Of a DNA stretch of 64,000 bases, positions 1 through 8,803 are shown piece by piece. The position numbers were made by a program, and so were the translations under genes. The stretch comes from Phocaeicola vulgatus ATCC 8482. GTDB taxonomy: Bacteria > Bacteroidota > Bacteroidia > Bacteroidales > Bacteroidaceae. Positions within the stretch are counted from its first letter, which is position 1. Every line of letters begins with the position of its first letter. The stretch spans positions 4,092,001 through 4,156,000 of the forward strand of contig NC_009614.1 in the NCBI RefSeq assembly GCF_000012825.1. The letters run 5' to 3'. Under the pieces are notes generated by a model, which made no database searches, was not told the DNA's origin, and saw only the letters and a program-made list of their open reading frames with translations.

Positions 1-1
1 G

Positions 2-934
2 AACTCATGTCATTTCATGCGGCTAGGGCTTGATCGGAAACCGGATATAAAGTATGTGAAAAAAAATGTAGAAGAACTGATGAAAGCCTGTCCCGATGTC
101 CCCATTCTTATTACCCAAAGCCGTTTGTGTAAAAATGCATATGATGAAGTGGATTTATTCCCACAAATAGGAAATGAGTATTATGCCACTGTTATCGGGG
201 CTGTATTCCATGCGGATGAAATTATAACATCCTTACGTTCTGATGAAATTTGTTTCCAAGGTATGGAACATACTCGGACTCTTACATACGGTGAAGCCGA
301 GAATTTTATTGATAGCGGCATTGCATTGCTTCATCCGGAATGTATTCTGCTGGCGCGCACCGTCGGTATGGCCATTGTATTGATAAAAACACCGGAAGAT
401 ACATTACGGATATCATCAGAAAAAACAGGAACAAAAGTAAAAGCTGCTGTTTCACGCAGAGGTGTGGTCTTTGTCAAACTTCGTTCGTTAGGGGTTCTTA
501 CTTCTTATCTATTTATTGGAAAAGTATTTGATGTGTTCGAGAAATATAAGGTTCCTGTCTATTTAGCGACTTCCTCTAATGTGAGTGTTTCATTGGCTGT
601 GAAATGTAGCAACGACACATTACGCCTGATATATCGTGAATTACATAAGTATGCGGAAATAGGAATGGAAACAGAAATGTCTGTGGTCAGCGTTATTGGC
701 GATCTAAATTGGGAAAAGCATACAGGGTTGGAAGCCAGAATTATAGAAACGCTGAAAGAGATGCCGGTATGCATGATTTCATATGGCAGCAGCACTCACA
801 ATCTTTCAGTGCTGGTACGGGAACAAGATAGAGAAAAGGCATTAATGACACTGTGCAAAGCCTTTCTAGATATTCCATCAGAAAAATTTGATGTAATAAA
901 ACAAACTCAATTACAAGACTCTTTTGTCATGTGA
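2..934 (+). CDS. aspartokinase-family protein, 3' part (N-terminus outside window)
   Basis: The frame is open to the window edge, so only the last 310 residues are present and the N-terminal lysine-binding KFGG region is not visible. The part seen has the LHPE motif of aspartokinases just before the regulatory half, followed by two ACT-like segments, including the stretch LATSSNVSVSLAV, which resembles the LysC effector-binding fold. Aspartokinase phosphorylates aspartate at the head of the lysine, threonine and methionine pathway. The usual DGVYTADP-type nucleotide motif upstream of LHP is not recognisable here; this part reads ITSLRSDEICF instead. It may therefore be a diverged paralogue. 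A strong terminator follows at once, so it ends its transcription unit. Confidence 0.75.
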   Translation, partial: NSCHFMRLGLDRKPDIKYVKKNVEELMKACPDVPILITQSRLCKNAYDEVDLFPQIGNEYYATVIGAVFHADEIITSLRSDEICFQGMEHTRTLTYGEAENFIDSGIALLHPECILLARTVGMAIVLIKTPEDTLRISSEKTGTKVKAAVSRRGVVFVKLRSLGVLTSYLFIGKVFDVFEKYKVPVYLATSSNVSVSLAVKCSNDTLRLIYRELHKYAEIGMETEMSVVSVIGDLNWEKHTGLEARIIETLKEMPVCMISYGSSTHNLSVLVREQDREKALMTLCKAFLDIPSEKFDVIKQTQLQDSFVM

Positions 935-951
935 CCTTCTTGAATAAACAG

Positions 952-995
952 AAGCAACAAATTTGCCCGACAGGTATTTGTTGCTTTTGTTTTTG
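952..995 (+). terminator. rho-independent terminator after aspartokinase gene
   Basis: AAGCAACAAAT (952-962) and ATTTGTTGCTT (976-986) form a perfect 11-bp stem, followed by a T-rich tract. It lies 18 nt after the stop codon. Confidence 0.85.
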
Positions 996-1261
996 ATTAA
1001 ATAAAATATTATTTTATCCTTATAGCGATTTATACTTTATTGCCAATTCCATCACCTACATTGTTATCCACACAAAAAACTGACTTATGAATTTAATAGA
1101 ATTCTTTCCCTTATAAACAAAAATAGACATATAGTTGATTACCAGTCCTGAATAACCTTTTAAAATAGTTGCTGTTATCCATTCTTAACTTTAACACAGA
1201 ACAGGAGATAATAAAATGGATTTAAAGCAAACAAAGAACATCTCTGTTAAAATACTTTTTG
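996..1261. other. intergenic stretch without a gene
   Basis: AT-rich leader region between the aspartokinase terminator and the acetyltransferase promoter. I see no credible reading frame or structured RNA in it. Confidence 0.5.
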
Positions 1262-1269
1262 TATATTTG
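1262..1269 (+). promoter_or_regulatory. Bacteroides -7 box for the CAT-like gene
   Basis: TATATTTG matches the TAnnTTTG consensus of the Bacteroides primary sigma factor. It lies about 75 nt before the start codon. No clear -33 TTG is seen at the expected spacing. Confidence 0.5.
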
Positions 1270-1343
1270 CAACAATACGTTTTATCGTTAAAATAGTTGT
1301 AACAGAAATAATACACATAAAAGAAAAACAGAGTAAATAGAAA

Positions 1344-1979
1344 ATGAAGCGAGTTATTAACCTGGACAATTGGAATAGAAAAGAGCATTTTAAATTCTTC
1401 TCGGCTCTCGATGACCCTTTTTGGGGAATTACCATGACTGTTGATTTCACAAGCATATATCAACAAAGTAAAAATATGGAAGTTTCTTTTTTTCTTTATT
1501 CTGTGCACTTCCTATTGAAATGTATCAATGCGACTACTGCATTCAAATTACGTATAGAAAACGGAGAAGTAGTAGAATATGATAAAATCAATATTTCGCC
1601 CACTATCGGAAGAGAGGACGGAACTTTTGGCTTTGGATTTTTTGAGTATGACACAGATCTTTCTTTATTTATTGAAAATGCAGAAAAGGAAATACATAGA
1701 GTAAAAAACAGTACCGGACTTTCTTTTTCCAAGGACACAGCAAGAGCGGATGTCATCCGTTATTCGGCTCTGCCTTGGTTTGCCTTTTCCGAGATGAAAC
1801 ATGCCGGTTCAATTCAAACAGGAGATTCTATACCCAAAATTTCTATAGGTAAGCTGATACAAGAAAAAAAGAAACTTTTGCTCCCTATATCCATCAGTGT
1901 CCACCATGGCTTGGTGGATGGACGAAATGTTGCCGAATTTATACAGAACGTAAAAGACGGACAAAACAATACATTATGA
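1344..1979 (+). CDS. chloramphenicol acetyltransferase-like protein
   Basis: The 211-residue length and fold signature match the CAT family, which are trimeric acetyl-CoA-dependent O-acetyltransferases. The C-terminal motif HHGLVDG (about residues 187-193) supplies the catalytic second histidine and the structural aspartate of the HHxxxDG motif. The N-terminal segment with DDPFWGIT also fits the family. It could acetylate chloramphenicol, but many chromosomal CAT homologues in Bacteroidales act on unknown acceptors, so resistance cannot be inferred from sequence. It stands alone, 37 nt before a HAD gene with which it is probably cotranscribed. No flanking mobile element is seen. Confidence 0.85.
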   Translation: MKRVINLDNWNRKEHFKFFSALDDPFWGITMTVDFTSIYQQSKNMEVSFFLYSVHFLLKCINATTAFKLRIENGEVVEYDKINISPTIGREDGTFGFGFFEYDTDLSLFIENAEKEIHRVKNSTGLSFSKDTARADVIRYSALPWFAFSEMKHAGSIQTGDSIPKISIGKLIQEKKKLLLPISISVHHGLVDGRNVAEFIQNVKDGQNNTL

Positions 1980-2016
1980 TATGATTTGCTCCCTCTTCCT
2001 ATTCTAATAATAAAAC

Positions 2017-2706
2017 ATGAAAAATAAGATAGAATTTATCGCTTTTGATGCCGATGACACTCTTTGGGAAAATGAACTTTATTTTCAAGAGTTGGAACAC
2101 AAATTTTGTCATCTTCTGAGGAAATATTCACCGGCTCCTTCCGTATCAGAAGAATTGTTCAAGACAGAAATAAAAAATCTGCATATCTATGGTTATGGAC
2201 TGAAAGGAATGCTGCTTTGCATGATTGAAACCATTTGCAAAGTTACTAATGGAGAAGGAGACCTCAATCTCGTAAAAGAAATCCTCCGATCAGGTCAGGA
2301 ACTTCTGCAAAGACCAATCACATTATTGGACGGTGTGCAAGAAGTCATATCAGCCTTGCACGAAAATTATAAATTAGTATTGGCCACCAAAGGTGATTTG
2401 TTCGATCAAAAAAGAAAGATTTCTGCGTCCGGACTACAAGAATACTTTTGCCACATAGAAATAATGAGCGACAAGAAAAATGCGGATTATAAAAGATTGC
2501 TTGATCATTTAGGGTGTAAGGCAGAAAATTTACTGATGATAGGTAACTCGATAAAGTCGGATATTATTCCCATATTGGAACTCGGAGGTTATGCAGCCTA
2601 TGTACCTCATCATGTCACTTGGGCACACGAACAGTATGAAGGAGAAGTAACGCACTCCCACTTTATTAAGTTGAATAACATTAAAGAGATACAAAACTAT
2701 CTTTAG
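2017..2706 (+). CDS. HAD-superfamily hydrolase
   Basis: 229 residues with haloacid-dehalogenase motifs in order: motif I DADDT near residue 10 (nucleophile and acid/base aspartates), motif II with LATKG near residue 128, a conserved lysine region (SDKKNADYK), and motif IV GNSIKSD near residue 174. The helical insert between motifs I and II is of the C1-cap type, typical of small phosphatases such as phosphoglycolate phosphatase or YjjG-like nucleotidases. The substrate cannot be told from sequence. It follows the CAT-like gene closely on the same strand. Confidence 0.85.
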   Translation: MKNKIEFIAFDADDTLWENELYFQELEHKFCHLLRKYSPAPSVSEELFKTEIKNLHIYGYGLKGMLLCMIETICKVTNGEGDLNLVKEILRSGQELLQRPITLLDGVQEVISALHENYKLVLATKGDLFDQKRKISASGLQEYFCHIEIMSDKKNADYKRLLDHLGCKAENLLMIGNSIKSDIIPILELGGYAAYVPHHVTWAHEQYEGEVTHSHFIKLNNIKEIQNYL

Positions 2707-2842
2707 TTTTTGCCATACTCCATTCTCCACGTGGTAACTCTTTGAACAAAAATACCACGTCCGGCAAGACTCAAAAAAGGATAAGTCACTCTATACAACA
2801 AAAAAAGGTTGTCAAAACGTGGATAATGCTGTCGTTTCGTTC

Positions 2843-2912
2843 GTAGGGGCGAGGTTCGCTCGCCCGAAAACAGTTTGCTTTGTGTCTCCGGGCAGACAAA
2901 CCCTGCCCCTAC
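2843..2912. repeat. REP-like palindromic intergenic element
   Basis: Two 24-nt arms (2843-2866 and 2889-2912) form an imperfect inverted repeat. Both outer ends are GTAGGGGC-type and both inner ends GCCCG-type, with five internal differences between the arms. It is GC-rich, unlike the surrounding DNA. Its position between the convergent HAD and porin genes suggests a dispersed palindromic repeat, and it could also terminate transcription from both sides. Confidence 0.6.
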
Positions 2913-2974
2913 AGTTAACGATTGGATAGTCCGGTTTCGTTTTGACACTTCCTTTTGTTAAAAAAATCACATAT

Positions 2975-3676
2975 TTAAAACCCAATACTTAATCCGGCTA
3001 TCAGATAAGTTTTGTCAAATGAGGGCGAAACAATAGCCTGTACAAACAAAGGCAAAGAAAAATGATCTGTAATATTAATGTTCTTGGAAGCTTTTAAAGC
3101 AATATCTGTAAAAGCAGCACCATCAGCATCATACATTCCTTTCCAGGGAGTGAAACCAACGGAAGGAGTGAGCGTAATTTCTGCCGGGCAAGCAATATTA
3201 TAAGAAGCATTGATATAAGTGGAATAAGCACGATCACCGTCTTTGTTATCGTCTCCTCCCGCAAACATGGTAGACCAGCTCAAGGTCAGAGGAAAGTTCT
3301 CGCCGAAATTATAAGCTAATGTTCCTTCAAAATGATGATCATGTTTATAATCCCCGTAGGGCATGGTGATGCCATTCCACCAATAGTCGGTCACTGTAAT
3401 ACCTAAACCGCCAATGGTATAACTCAAATTGATGTCAAACTCTTGTGCACCGTCTGTCTTGGTCAGGCTCTGACTCCCCCAAGCAGACAAAGAAAGATTG
3501 CCGTAAGATAATCCTAATGTAGGCTGTACAGAGAATCCTGAATTCTGGTAAGCGCCACGCCAAATGTAATCACTTACAAAATCCGCCTTAGCCGTTACGT
3601 TAAATTCTTGTGCTTTTATCACTCCAGGCAACAGTAGAGCCAGCACCAAGACCACTTTTTTCAAATTCTTTTTCAT
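2975..3676 (-). CDS. outer-membrane beta-barrel porin (TorF-like) linked to kdp
   Basis: 233 residues starting with a signal peptide (KKVVLVLALLLPGVIKAQ, predicted cut after the AQ region). The rest is alternating amphipathic strands rich in Tyr, Trp and Ser, ending in an aromatic C-terminal GLSIGF typical of outer-membrane barrels. The opening DFVSDYIWRG is characteristic of the putative-porin family TIGR02001. It is encoded on the same strand just downstream of kdpFABC, so it may let ions through the outer membrane for the Kdp pump; that role is inferred from position only. Confidence 0.75.
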   Translation of the reverse strand: MKKNLKKVVLVLALLLPGVIKAQEFNVTAKADFVSDYIWRGAYQNSGFSVQPTLGLSYGNLSLSAWGSQSLTKTDGAQEFDINLSYTIGGLGITVTDYWWNGITMPYGDYKHDHHFEGTLAYNFGENFPLTLSWSTMFAGGDDNKDGDRAYSTYINASYNIACPAEITLTPSVGFTPWKGMYDADGAAFTDIALKASKNINITDHFSLPLFVQAIVSPSFDKTYLIAGLSIGF

Positions 3677-3805
3677 CTTAAAAAATTAAACTAATCAATA
3701 TTCGTGTTTTACATATTTATACTATTTCCTTCTTATTGTCTGAAAGGAAATATCCATTTTGAGTTTTTCTGAATCAAGATGCATCATTCAATAGGGTGAT
3801 GCACG

Positions 3806-3910
3806 TCAAAGATCAAGAATCCATGTTATCAAAGCAAAGAACAATACAATGATAGCCACAGCTTCTAGAGCCGACAGGCTCTCGGTATCCAGGAAACTTC
3901 TCTTTTTCAT
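3806..3910 (-). CDS. 34-residue membrane microprotein after kdpC
   Basis: A short frame of 34 codons starts at an ATG at 3910, 39 nt past the kdpC stop, with AGGA about 10 nt upstream. The peptide begins with a basic MKKR, then an acidic amphipathic part (DTESLSALEA), then one hydrophobic helix (VAIIVLFFALITWIL), as expected of a single-span inner-membrane protein with its N-terminus inside. It lies between kdpC and the porin on the same strand. I do not recognise a family. The position suggests a Kdp accessory peptide. Confidence 0.55.
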   Translation of the reverse strand: MKKRSFLDTESLSALEAVAIIVLFFALITWILDL

Positions 3911-3949
3911 GACGCACATCTTCCTAATTTAATGACTATATATTTTTTA

Positions 3950-4519
3950 TTATTTTGCCTTTTCTAAAGCAGCATTCAGTTTTAATACATTCACCTTCTC
4001 TGTACCGAATATGCCCATAAACGGTTTTTCCACAGCTTTATCTACAATAGCTTTTACAGTTTCCTCACTCATTCCGCGAGCTTTAGCCACACGTTGTACC
4101 TGCACGTATGCGCAGTCCGGAGTGATGTCAGGATCCAGCCCGGAACCGCTGGCTGTGACCATTTCGGCAGGTACTTCCTTACGGCTCAAGTAAGGATGAT
4201 GCTTTAAAAATGTATCAATCCGCGCTTCTACTTCAGCCAAGTATTCTGCATTGGTAGGGCCTTTATTGCTACCGGCCGAACTGGTTGCATCATAACCATC
4301 TCCGGCACATGAAGGACGTCCCCAGAAATAGATATCTTCCGTAAATGATTGTCCCACATTGGCGGCACCTACCACTTTTCCGTTAAGTTCCACCACCTCG
4401 GCATTGCCGGAATTAGGTCCGGCAAATTGAGCGAAAATCCATAAGACTAGTATATAGCATACTGAGAAAAACACACAAAAGACTAAGGTAAGTCTGAATG
4501 ACTTTATAAAATTTTTCAT
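3950..4519 (-). CDS. kdpC: potassium-transporting ATPase subunit C
   Basis: 189 residues, close to the usual 190. One N-terminal membrane helix (LVFCVFFSVCYILVLWIFA, about residues 11-29) precedes a periplasmic domain with the family motifs GQSFTEDIYFWGRPS and GSGLDPDITPDCAYVQVQRVAKARG. KdpC stabilises the KdpFABC pump and raises its potassium affinity. The gene starts 13 nt after kdpB stops, within the same operon. Confidence 0.97.
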   Translation of the reverse strand: MKNFIKSFRLTLVFCVFFSVCYILVLWIFAQFAGPNSGNAEVVELNGKVVGAANVGQSFTEDIYFWGRPSCAGDGYDATSSAGSNKGPTNAEYLAEVEARIDTFLKHHPYLSRKEVPAEMVTASGSGLDPDITPDCAYVQVQRVAKARGMSEETVKAIVDKAVEKPFMGIFGTEKVNVLKLNAALEKAK

Positions 4520-4532
4520 TGTCGTTTACTTG

Positions 4533-6566
4533 TTAAAAGAATAATCCTACTACTAAATCTATTAATTTAATACCCACAAAAGGAGCAATAACACCACCTA
4601 TGCCATATATCAAAAGATTACGACGAAGCAAGGCGGAAGCTCCTATCGGTTTGTATTGAACTCCTTTCAATGCCAGCGGAATCAGAATAGGAATAATGAT
4701 GGCATTGAATATAACCGCAGACAAGATAGCACTCTCAGGGCTATGCAGCCCCATAATATTCAATGCAGCCAGTTCCGGAATGGAAAGCATGAACAATGCA
4801 GGAACAATGGCAAAATATTTGGCCACATCATTGGCTATGGAGAAAGTGGTCAGTGTACCACGTGTCATCAGCAATTGTTTACCTATCTCGACAATCTCTA
4901 TCAGCTTGGTAGGATCATTATCCAAATCCACCATATTCCCTGCTTCCTTGGCAGCCTGTGTACCGCTATTCATGGCAACCCCCACATTAGCTTGGGCAAG
5001 GGCAGGAGCATCATTTGTTCCGTCACCCATCATGGCAACCAGTTTGCCGGCAGCCTGCTCTTTCTTGATATACTCCATCTTATCCTCCGGTTTAGCCTCG
5101 GCTATGAAGTCGTCTACTCCGGCTTTCTCTGCAATATATTTGGCGGTCAATGGGTTATCTCCCGTCACCATGACTGTTTTTACCCCCATCTTGCGTAAAC
5201 GTTCAAAACGTTCCTGAATACCCGGTTTTATGATATCCTGCAATTCTATTACTCCGGCAATTTTCTTATTGACACTTACCACCAATGGAGTACCTCCATT
5301 ACTTGTAATGGTTTGAATGATATCTTCCGTTTCTTTTGGGAAAGGGTTTCCGGCAGACAAAGCTATCTTGCGGATCGCATCAAATGCACCTTTACGGATT
5401 TCTGTTCCATCCTTCAAGTTAATACCCGAGCATTTGGTTTCGGCGGTAAATTTTATCATATGAGCACCATCGGTATTCAAATTACGCATCCGTAAACCCG
5501 ATTCACGTCCCAGTTCAATAATAGATTTGCCTTCCGGAGTATCATCAGATACAGATGAGAGCAGGCAGGCTTCGATGAAAGCATGTTCATCCACTCCCTG
5601 AGCCGGATAAAAACGGGTAGCTTTACGGTTTCCTATAGTTATTGTTCCTGTTTTATCAAGAAGCAACGTATCTATATCTCCGGCTGTTTCCACTGCTTTA
5701 CCCGATTTGGTTATGACATTGGCACGCAAAGCACGATCCATCCCGGCGATACCGATAGCCGAAAGCAATCCTCCGATAGTGGTAGGAATGAGGCAGACAA
5801 ACAAGGACAGAAAAGAAGCAATGGTAATGACAGTTCCCGTATAATCGGCAAACGGTTTAAGGGTGATACACACAATGACAAAGACCAATGTAAATGCTGC
5901 CAACAGGATAGTCAATGCAATTTCATTCGGTGTTTTCTGGCGGGATGCGCCTTCCACCAATGCAATCATCTTATCCAGGAAACTTTCACCCGGCTGGGTG
6001 CTTACCATTACTTTTATCTGATCGGACAATACTTTTGTACCTCCTGTTACTGAACTCTTGTCACCGCCTGCTTCACGGATTACAGGAGCGGATTCGCCTG
6101 TGATGGCACTTTCGTCAATAGACGCCAGTCCTTCGATGATCTCGCCATCGGCAGGAATTACATCTCCTGCCTCGCATACAAAAATATCACCTTTCTTTAA
6201 CCGGGAACTACTGACAGTTTTCAAAGTCCCGTTCACAATCAATTTGGCAGGGGTTTCCTCACGAGTCTTCCTCAGGCTATCGGCTTGTGCTTTTCCGCGC
6301 GCTTCGGCAATAGCTTCAGCAAAATTAGCAAATAACAAGGTGATGAACAGGATTACGAAAACCCATAAATTATAAATAAATGAGCCTTGTGAATCATTAA
6401 CGATAGAGTAGAGCATCACCAAGAACATAATAGCTGTACAAACCTCTACCGTGAACATAATCGGATTCTTAATCATCACTCGCGGATTCAACTTCACGAA
6501 TGATTGTTTTATGCTGTCAATGACTTGCTCCTTCTGAAATAAAGAAGCTGATTTATTATCTTTCAT
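4533..6566 (-). CDS. kdpB: potassium-transporting ATPase ATP-binding subunit B
   Basis: 677 residues, a P-type ATPase of the Kdp class. Visible motifs are TGES in the actuator domain (AITGESAPV), the phosphorylation motif DKTGT near residue 304, and the hinge [20 protein letters not shown]. The membrane segments lie around residues 35-75, 215-270 and at the C-terminus. KdpB hydrolyses ATP to drive potassium through KdpA. The lengths and spacing to kdpA (33 nt) and kdpC (13 nt) fit a normal kdpFABC operon, and no inactivating change is seen. Confidence 0.98.
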   Translation of the reverse strand: MKDNKSASLFQKEQVIDSIKQSFVKLNPRVMIKNPIMFTVEVCTAIMFLVMLYSIVNDSQGSFIYNLWVFVILFITLLFANFAEAIAEARGKAQADSLRKTREETPAKLIVNGTLKTVSSSRLKKGDIFVCEAGDVIPADGEIIEGLASIDESAITGESAPVIREAGGDKSSVTGGTKVLSDQIKVMVSTQPGESFLDKMIALVEGASRQKTPNEIALTILLAAFTLVFVIVCITLKPFADYTGTVITIASFLSLFVCLIPTTIGGLLSAIGIAGMDRALRANVITKSGKAVETAGDIDTLLLDKTGTITIGNRKATRFYPAQGVDEHAFIEACLLSSVSDDTPEGKSIIELGRESGLRMRNLNTDGAHMIKFTAETKCSGINLKDGTEIRKGAFDAIRKIALSAGNPFPKETEDIIQTITSNGGTPLVVSVNKKIAGVIELQDIIKPGIQERFERLRKMGVKTVMVTGDNPLTAKYIAEKAGVDDFIAEAKPEDKMEYIKKEQAAGKLVAMMGDGTNDAPALAQANVGVAMNSGTQAAKEAGNMVDLDNDPTKLIEIVEIGKQLLMTRGTLTTFSIANDVAKYFAIVPALFMLSIPELAALNIMGLHSPESAILSAVIFNAIIIPILIPLALKGVQYKPIGASALLRRNLLIYGIGGVIAPFVGIKLIDLVVGLFF

Positions 6567-6599
6567 ATCTTCTATTAATATCGTTGTCTGTTATCAGAA

Positions 6600-8306
6600 T
6601 TATAAACTCAAGTGCTCGGCAATAGTGCTTAATGCATGTACCGGGAAGAATGATAGTGCGGCAACAATAAAAATAACCGCAAATGTCATCACACCGAATG
6701 TCACTGTATCGGTTTGCAATGTGCCGGCGCTTTCGGGAATAAATTTTTTCTTAGCCAGAATACCTGCTATGGCCACTTGACCTACAATCGGGACAAAACG
6801 TCCTAATATCAGCACAATACCACAAGAGTAGTTCCAAAACCATGTGTTATCACCCAGTCCTTCAAAACCGGAACCATTATTGGCGGCACACGAGGTGTAT
6901 TCATAAAGCATTTCACTCAGACCATGATATCCGGGATTGTTCAGCCAGCCACCTTCACTTTCCACAAATGCAGGCGCATGAACAAACAGATAAGCAGCCA
7001 ATGCCGTACCAACTAAAATGATAAACGGATGAAGTAGTGCCACAATGGAAGCAATCTTCATTTCACGTGCTTCTACTTTATGACCAAGGAACTCCGGTGT
7101 ACGGCCTACCATCAACCCACTGATGAACACGGCGATAATAATAAATGTAAAGTAGTTCATCCATCCCACACCTACACCGCCAAACCATGTGTTGATCTGC
7201 ATGTTCAGCATTTCCATCATACCCGAAAGCGGCATTGTTGAATCGTGCATACCATTGACAGAACCATTGGAAGTAACCGTAGTAGTAATACTCCACAAAG
7301 CAGTGGCGGCCGAGCCCAAACGTATTTCTTTACCTTCCATCGCGCCATTATCCTGCGCTATCCCCATTTCGTCAATACGTGGATTACCACCCATCTCCTG
7401 ACTCACATTGATACAAACTCCTACCAGATAGGCAAACAGCATGACACCATATATACTATAACCCAATTTTTTACGTTTCAGATAGAAACCGAATGCAAAT
7501 GCCATCGCCATAGGTATGATAAGGATAGACCAACATTCCACCATATTGGCAAAATAGGTAGGGTTCTCCAATGGATGAGAAGAGTTTACACCAAAATAAC
7601 CACCACCATTAGTACCCAATTGTTTGATAGGGACAATAGCCGCCGTAGGGCCTTGTGATACATATTGTGTAGCTCCTTCCATGGTGGTCACTTTCATTTT
7701 TCCGTCAAAGCCCATCGGAGTTCCTTGCACAATCAGGATAAAGCCTACGACCAATGAAAGAGGCAACAGGACACGGGTACAACTTAATACCAAATAGTTC
7801 CAGAAATTGCCAATAGTCTGAGTAGTCTTTGCAGCCAGCGCTTTCATTATACCTGCCATGGCAGCCATACCGGTAGCGGCAGTAATAAACTGAAAGAGCA
7901 TGATGACGAATAGCTGAGTAAAATAAGTCAGCCCACTTTCACCGCTATAATGTTGCAAGTTGCAGTTCACCATGAAACTGATACAAGTATTGAATGCCTG
8001 ATGCGCAGTCTGACCGACATTTCCATCCGGGTTAAGCGGCAGCACACCTTGTGTAACCAACAGTACCATCCCCCAAAGGAACCAAAATAGATTTACCACC
8101 AGCAAGGCTCTCAAAAACTGTTTCCAGTTCATCTCCTCATTGGGATTGATACCACTCAGTTTGAACATAACCCGTTCAACGGGCTTCATAAAATCCGACC
8201 AAGTCTTTTCACCTTTATAAACTTTAGCGATATATTTGCCCAAAGGATAGCTGAGCACTACCATTAAGACAATTTGCGCTATAACACCTAAAACTTCAGT
8301 ATTCAT
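6600..8306 (-). CDS. kdpA: potassium-transporting ATPase channel subunit A
   Basis: 568 residues, slightly longer than the E. coli protein of 557. It has about ten membrane helices and four filter-like loops, for example FNTCISFMVNCNLQHYSG, TNGGGYFGVNSSHP and SCAANNGSGFEGL, which belong to the SKT-superfamily potassium channel fold. KdpA selects potassium and passes it to KdpB. It starts 26 nt after kdpF ends, and the operon order F-A-B-C is the standard one. Confidence 0.98.
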   Translation of the reverse strand: MNTEVLGVIAQIVLMVVLSYPLGKYIAKVYKGEKTWSDFMKPVERVMFKLSGINPNEEMNWKQFLRALLVVNLFWFLWGMVLLVTQGVLPLNPDGNVGQTAHQAFNTCISFMVNCNLQHYSGESGLTYFTQLFVIMLFQFITAATGMAAMAGIMKALAAKTTQTIGNFWNYLVLSCTRVLLPLSLVVGFILIVQGTPMGFDGKMKVTTMEGATQYVSQGPTAAIVPIKQLGTNGGGYFGVNSSHPLENPTYFANMVECWSILIIPMAMAFAFGFYLKRKKLGYSIYGVMLFAYLVGVCINVSQEMGGNPRIDEMGIAQDNGAMEGKEIRLGSAATALWSITTTVTSNGSVNGMHDSTMPLSGMMEMLNMQINTWFGGVGVGWMNYFTFIIIAVFISGLMVGRTPEFLGHKVEAREMKIASIVALLHPFIILVGTALAAYLFVHAPAFVESEGGWLNNPGYHGLSEMLYEYTSCAANNGSGFEGLGDNTWFWNYSCGIVLILGRFVPIVGQVAIAGILAKKKFIPESAGTLQTDTVTFGVMTFAVIFIVAALSFFPVHALSTIAEHLSL

Positions 8307-8332
8307 AACTCTTTATTTCTTAACTTACTTTT

Positions 8333-8413
8333 TTAAAACTTCTCCGGCTTGATGAGAACATACATCATATAGCCGAACATAATCAAACTAACTACAAATA
8401 ATGCTGTGTACAT
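8333..8413 (-). CDS. kdpF: potassium-transporting ATPase subunit F
   Basis: A 26-residue frame from the ATG at 8413: MYTALFVVSLIMFGYMMYVL followed by IKPEKF. One hydrophobic helix ending in a short KPEKF tail is the known pattern of KdpF, the lipid-like stabilising subunit. A clear ribosome site (AGGAGA) lies about 9 nt upstream, and kdpA begins 26 nt downstream. Confidence 0.9.
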   Translation of the reverse strand: MYTALFVVSLIMFGYMMYVLIKPEKF

Positions 8414-8435
8414 AACTTGTTTCTCCTTTCTTTTT

Positions 8436-8534
8436 TTAGATCTTCTCGAACCAGTCTATGCATTTAAAGAAAAGCCAAAAGCAAGCTATGCCGCTCAAGG
8501 TACAAACCACAAATCCGATTGAAAATAAATCCAT
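8436..8534 (-). CDS. 32-residue membrane microprotein, first gene of kdp operon
   Basis: A 32-codon frame from the ATG at 8534, with AGGA just upstream. The peptide MDLFSIGFVVCTLSGIACFW continues as LFFKCIDWFEKI: one hydrophobic span with a basic and aromatic tail. It is not KdpF, which follows 22 nt later with its own ribosome site. It starts about 34 nt after the predicted sigma-54 transcription start, so it would be the first translated gene of the operon. I know no named family; a role in Kdp assembly or control is inferred from position. Confidence 0.65.
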   Translation of the reverse strand: MDLFSIGFVVCTLSGIACFWLFFKCIDWFEKI

Positions 8535-8578
8535 AATTCCTTTTTTAAATTAATACTATTGTTAACTGCCACACTATA

Positions 8579-8594
8579 TGCCAATAGTGTGCCA
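8579..8594 (-). promoter_or_regulatory. sigma-54 promoter of the kdp operon
   Basis: Read on the minus strand the site is TGGCACACTATTGGCA. It matches the -24/-12 consensus TGGCAC-N5-TTGC with the exact GG-N10-GC spacing and one mismatch in the -12 part. The expected start of transcription is near 8568, giving a leader of about 34 nt before the first small gene. An 8-bp hairpin-like dyad (CACACTAT at 8570-8577, ATAGTGTG at 8584-8591) overlaps it. Confidence 0.65.
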
Positions 8595-8671
8595 TTACCG
8601 GCAAACAGGAGATAAGTAACTGATTTATATACAGATATAACAACAAGAAAAGAGAGAGAGCAAAAGAAAAT

Positions 8672-8688
8672 CTTTTCAAAATGAAAAG
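8672..8688. promoter_or_regulatory. candidate activator site upstream of kdp
   Basis: CTTTTCA and TGAAAAG form a perfect 7-bp dyad with a 3-nt centre. It is centred about 112 nt upstream of the predicted sigma-54 start, the usual distance for an NtrC-type enhancer. The regulator at 9655-10992 is the obvious candidate to bind it. Confidence 0.4.
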
Positions 8689-8759
8689 GGAAGAATATCA
8701 AAACAGGAGAATAATTGATTTATTTGCTGCCAAACTGCATAATTCCCCAATTTATTATA

Positions 8760-8767
8760 TAGCTTTG
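8760..8767 (+). promoter_or_regulatory. -7 box for the macrodomain gene
   Basis: TAGCTTTG fits TAnnTTTG and lies 37 nt before the chosen ATG at 8804. Its position inside the longer open frame argues against the earlier start. Confidence 0.5.
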
Positions 8768-8803
8768 TATAGAGGTTTTAATACAGAAAAACAGAAAGGA
8801 AAA

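Noticed and set aside
2703..2948. Open frame on the minus strand
   Set aside because: It runs through the REP-like palindrome and has no family features; composition follows the repeat.
8681..8803. Earlier in-frame start of the macrodomain gene
   Set aside because: It would place the -7 box and half of the kdp upstream dyad inside coding sequence; the later ATG has a better ribosome site and fits the fold.
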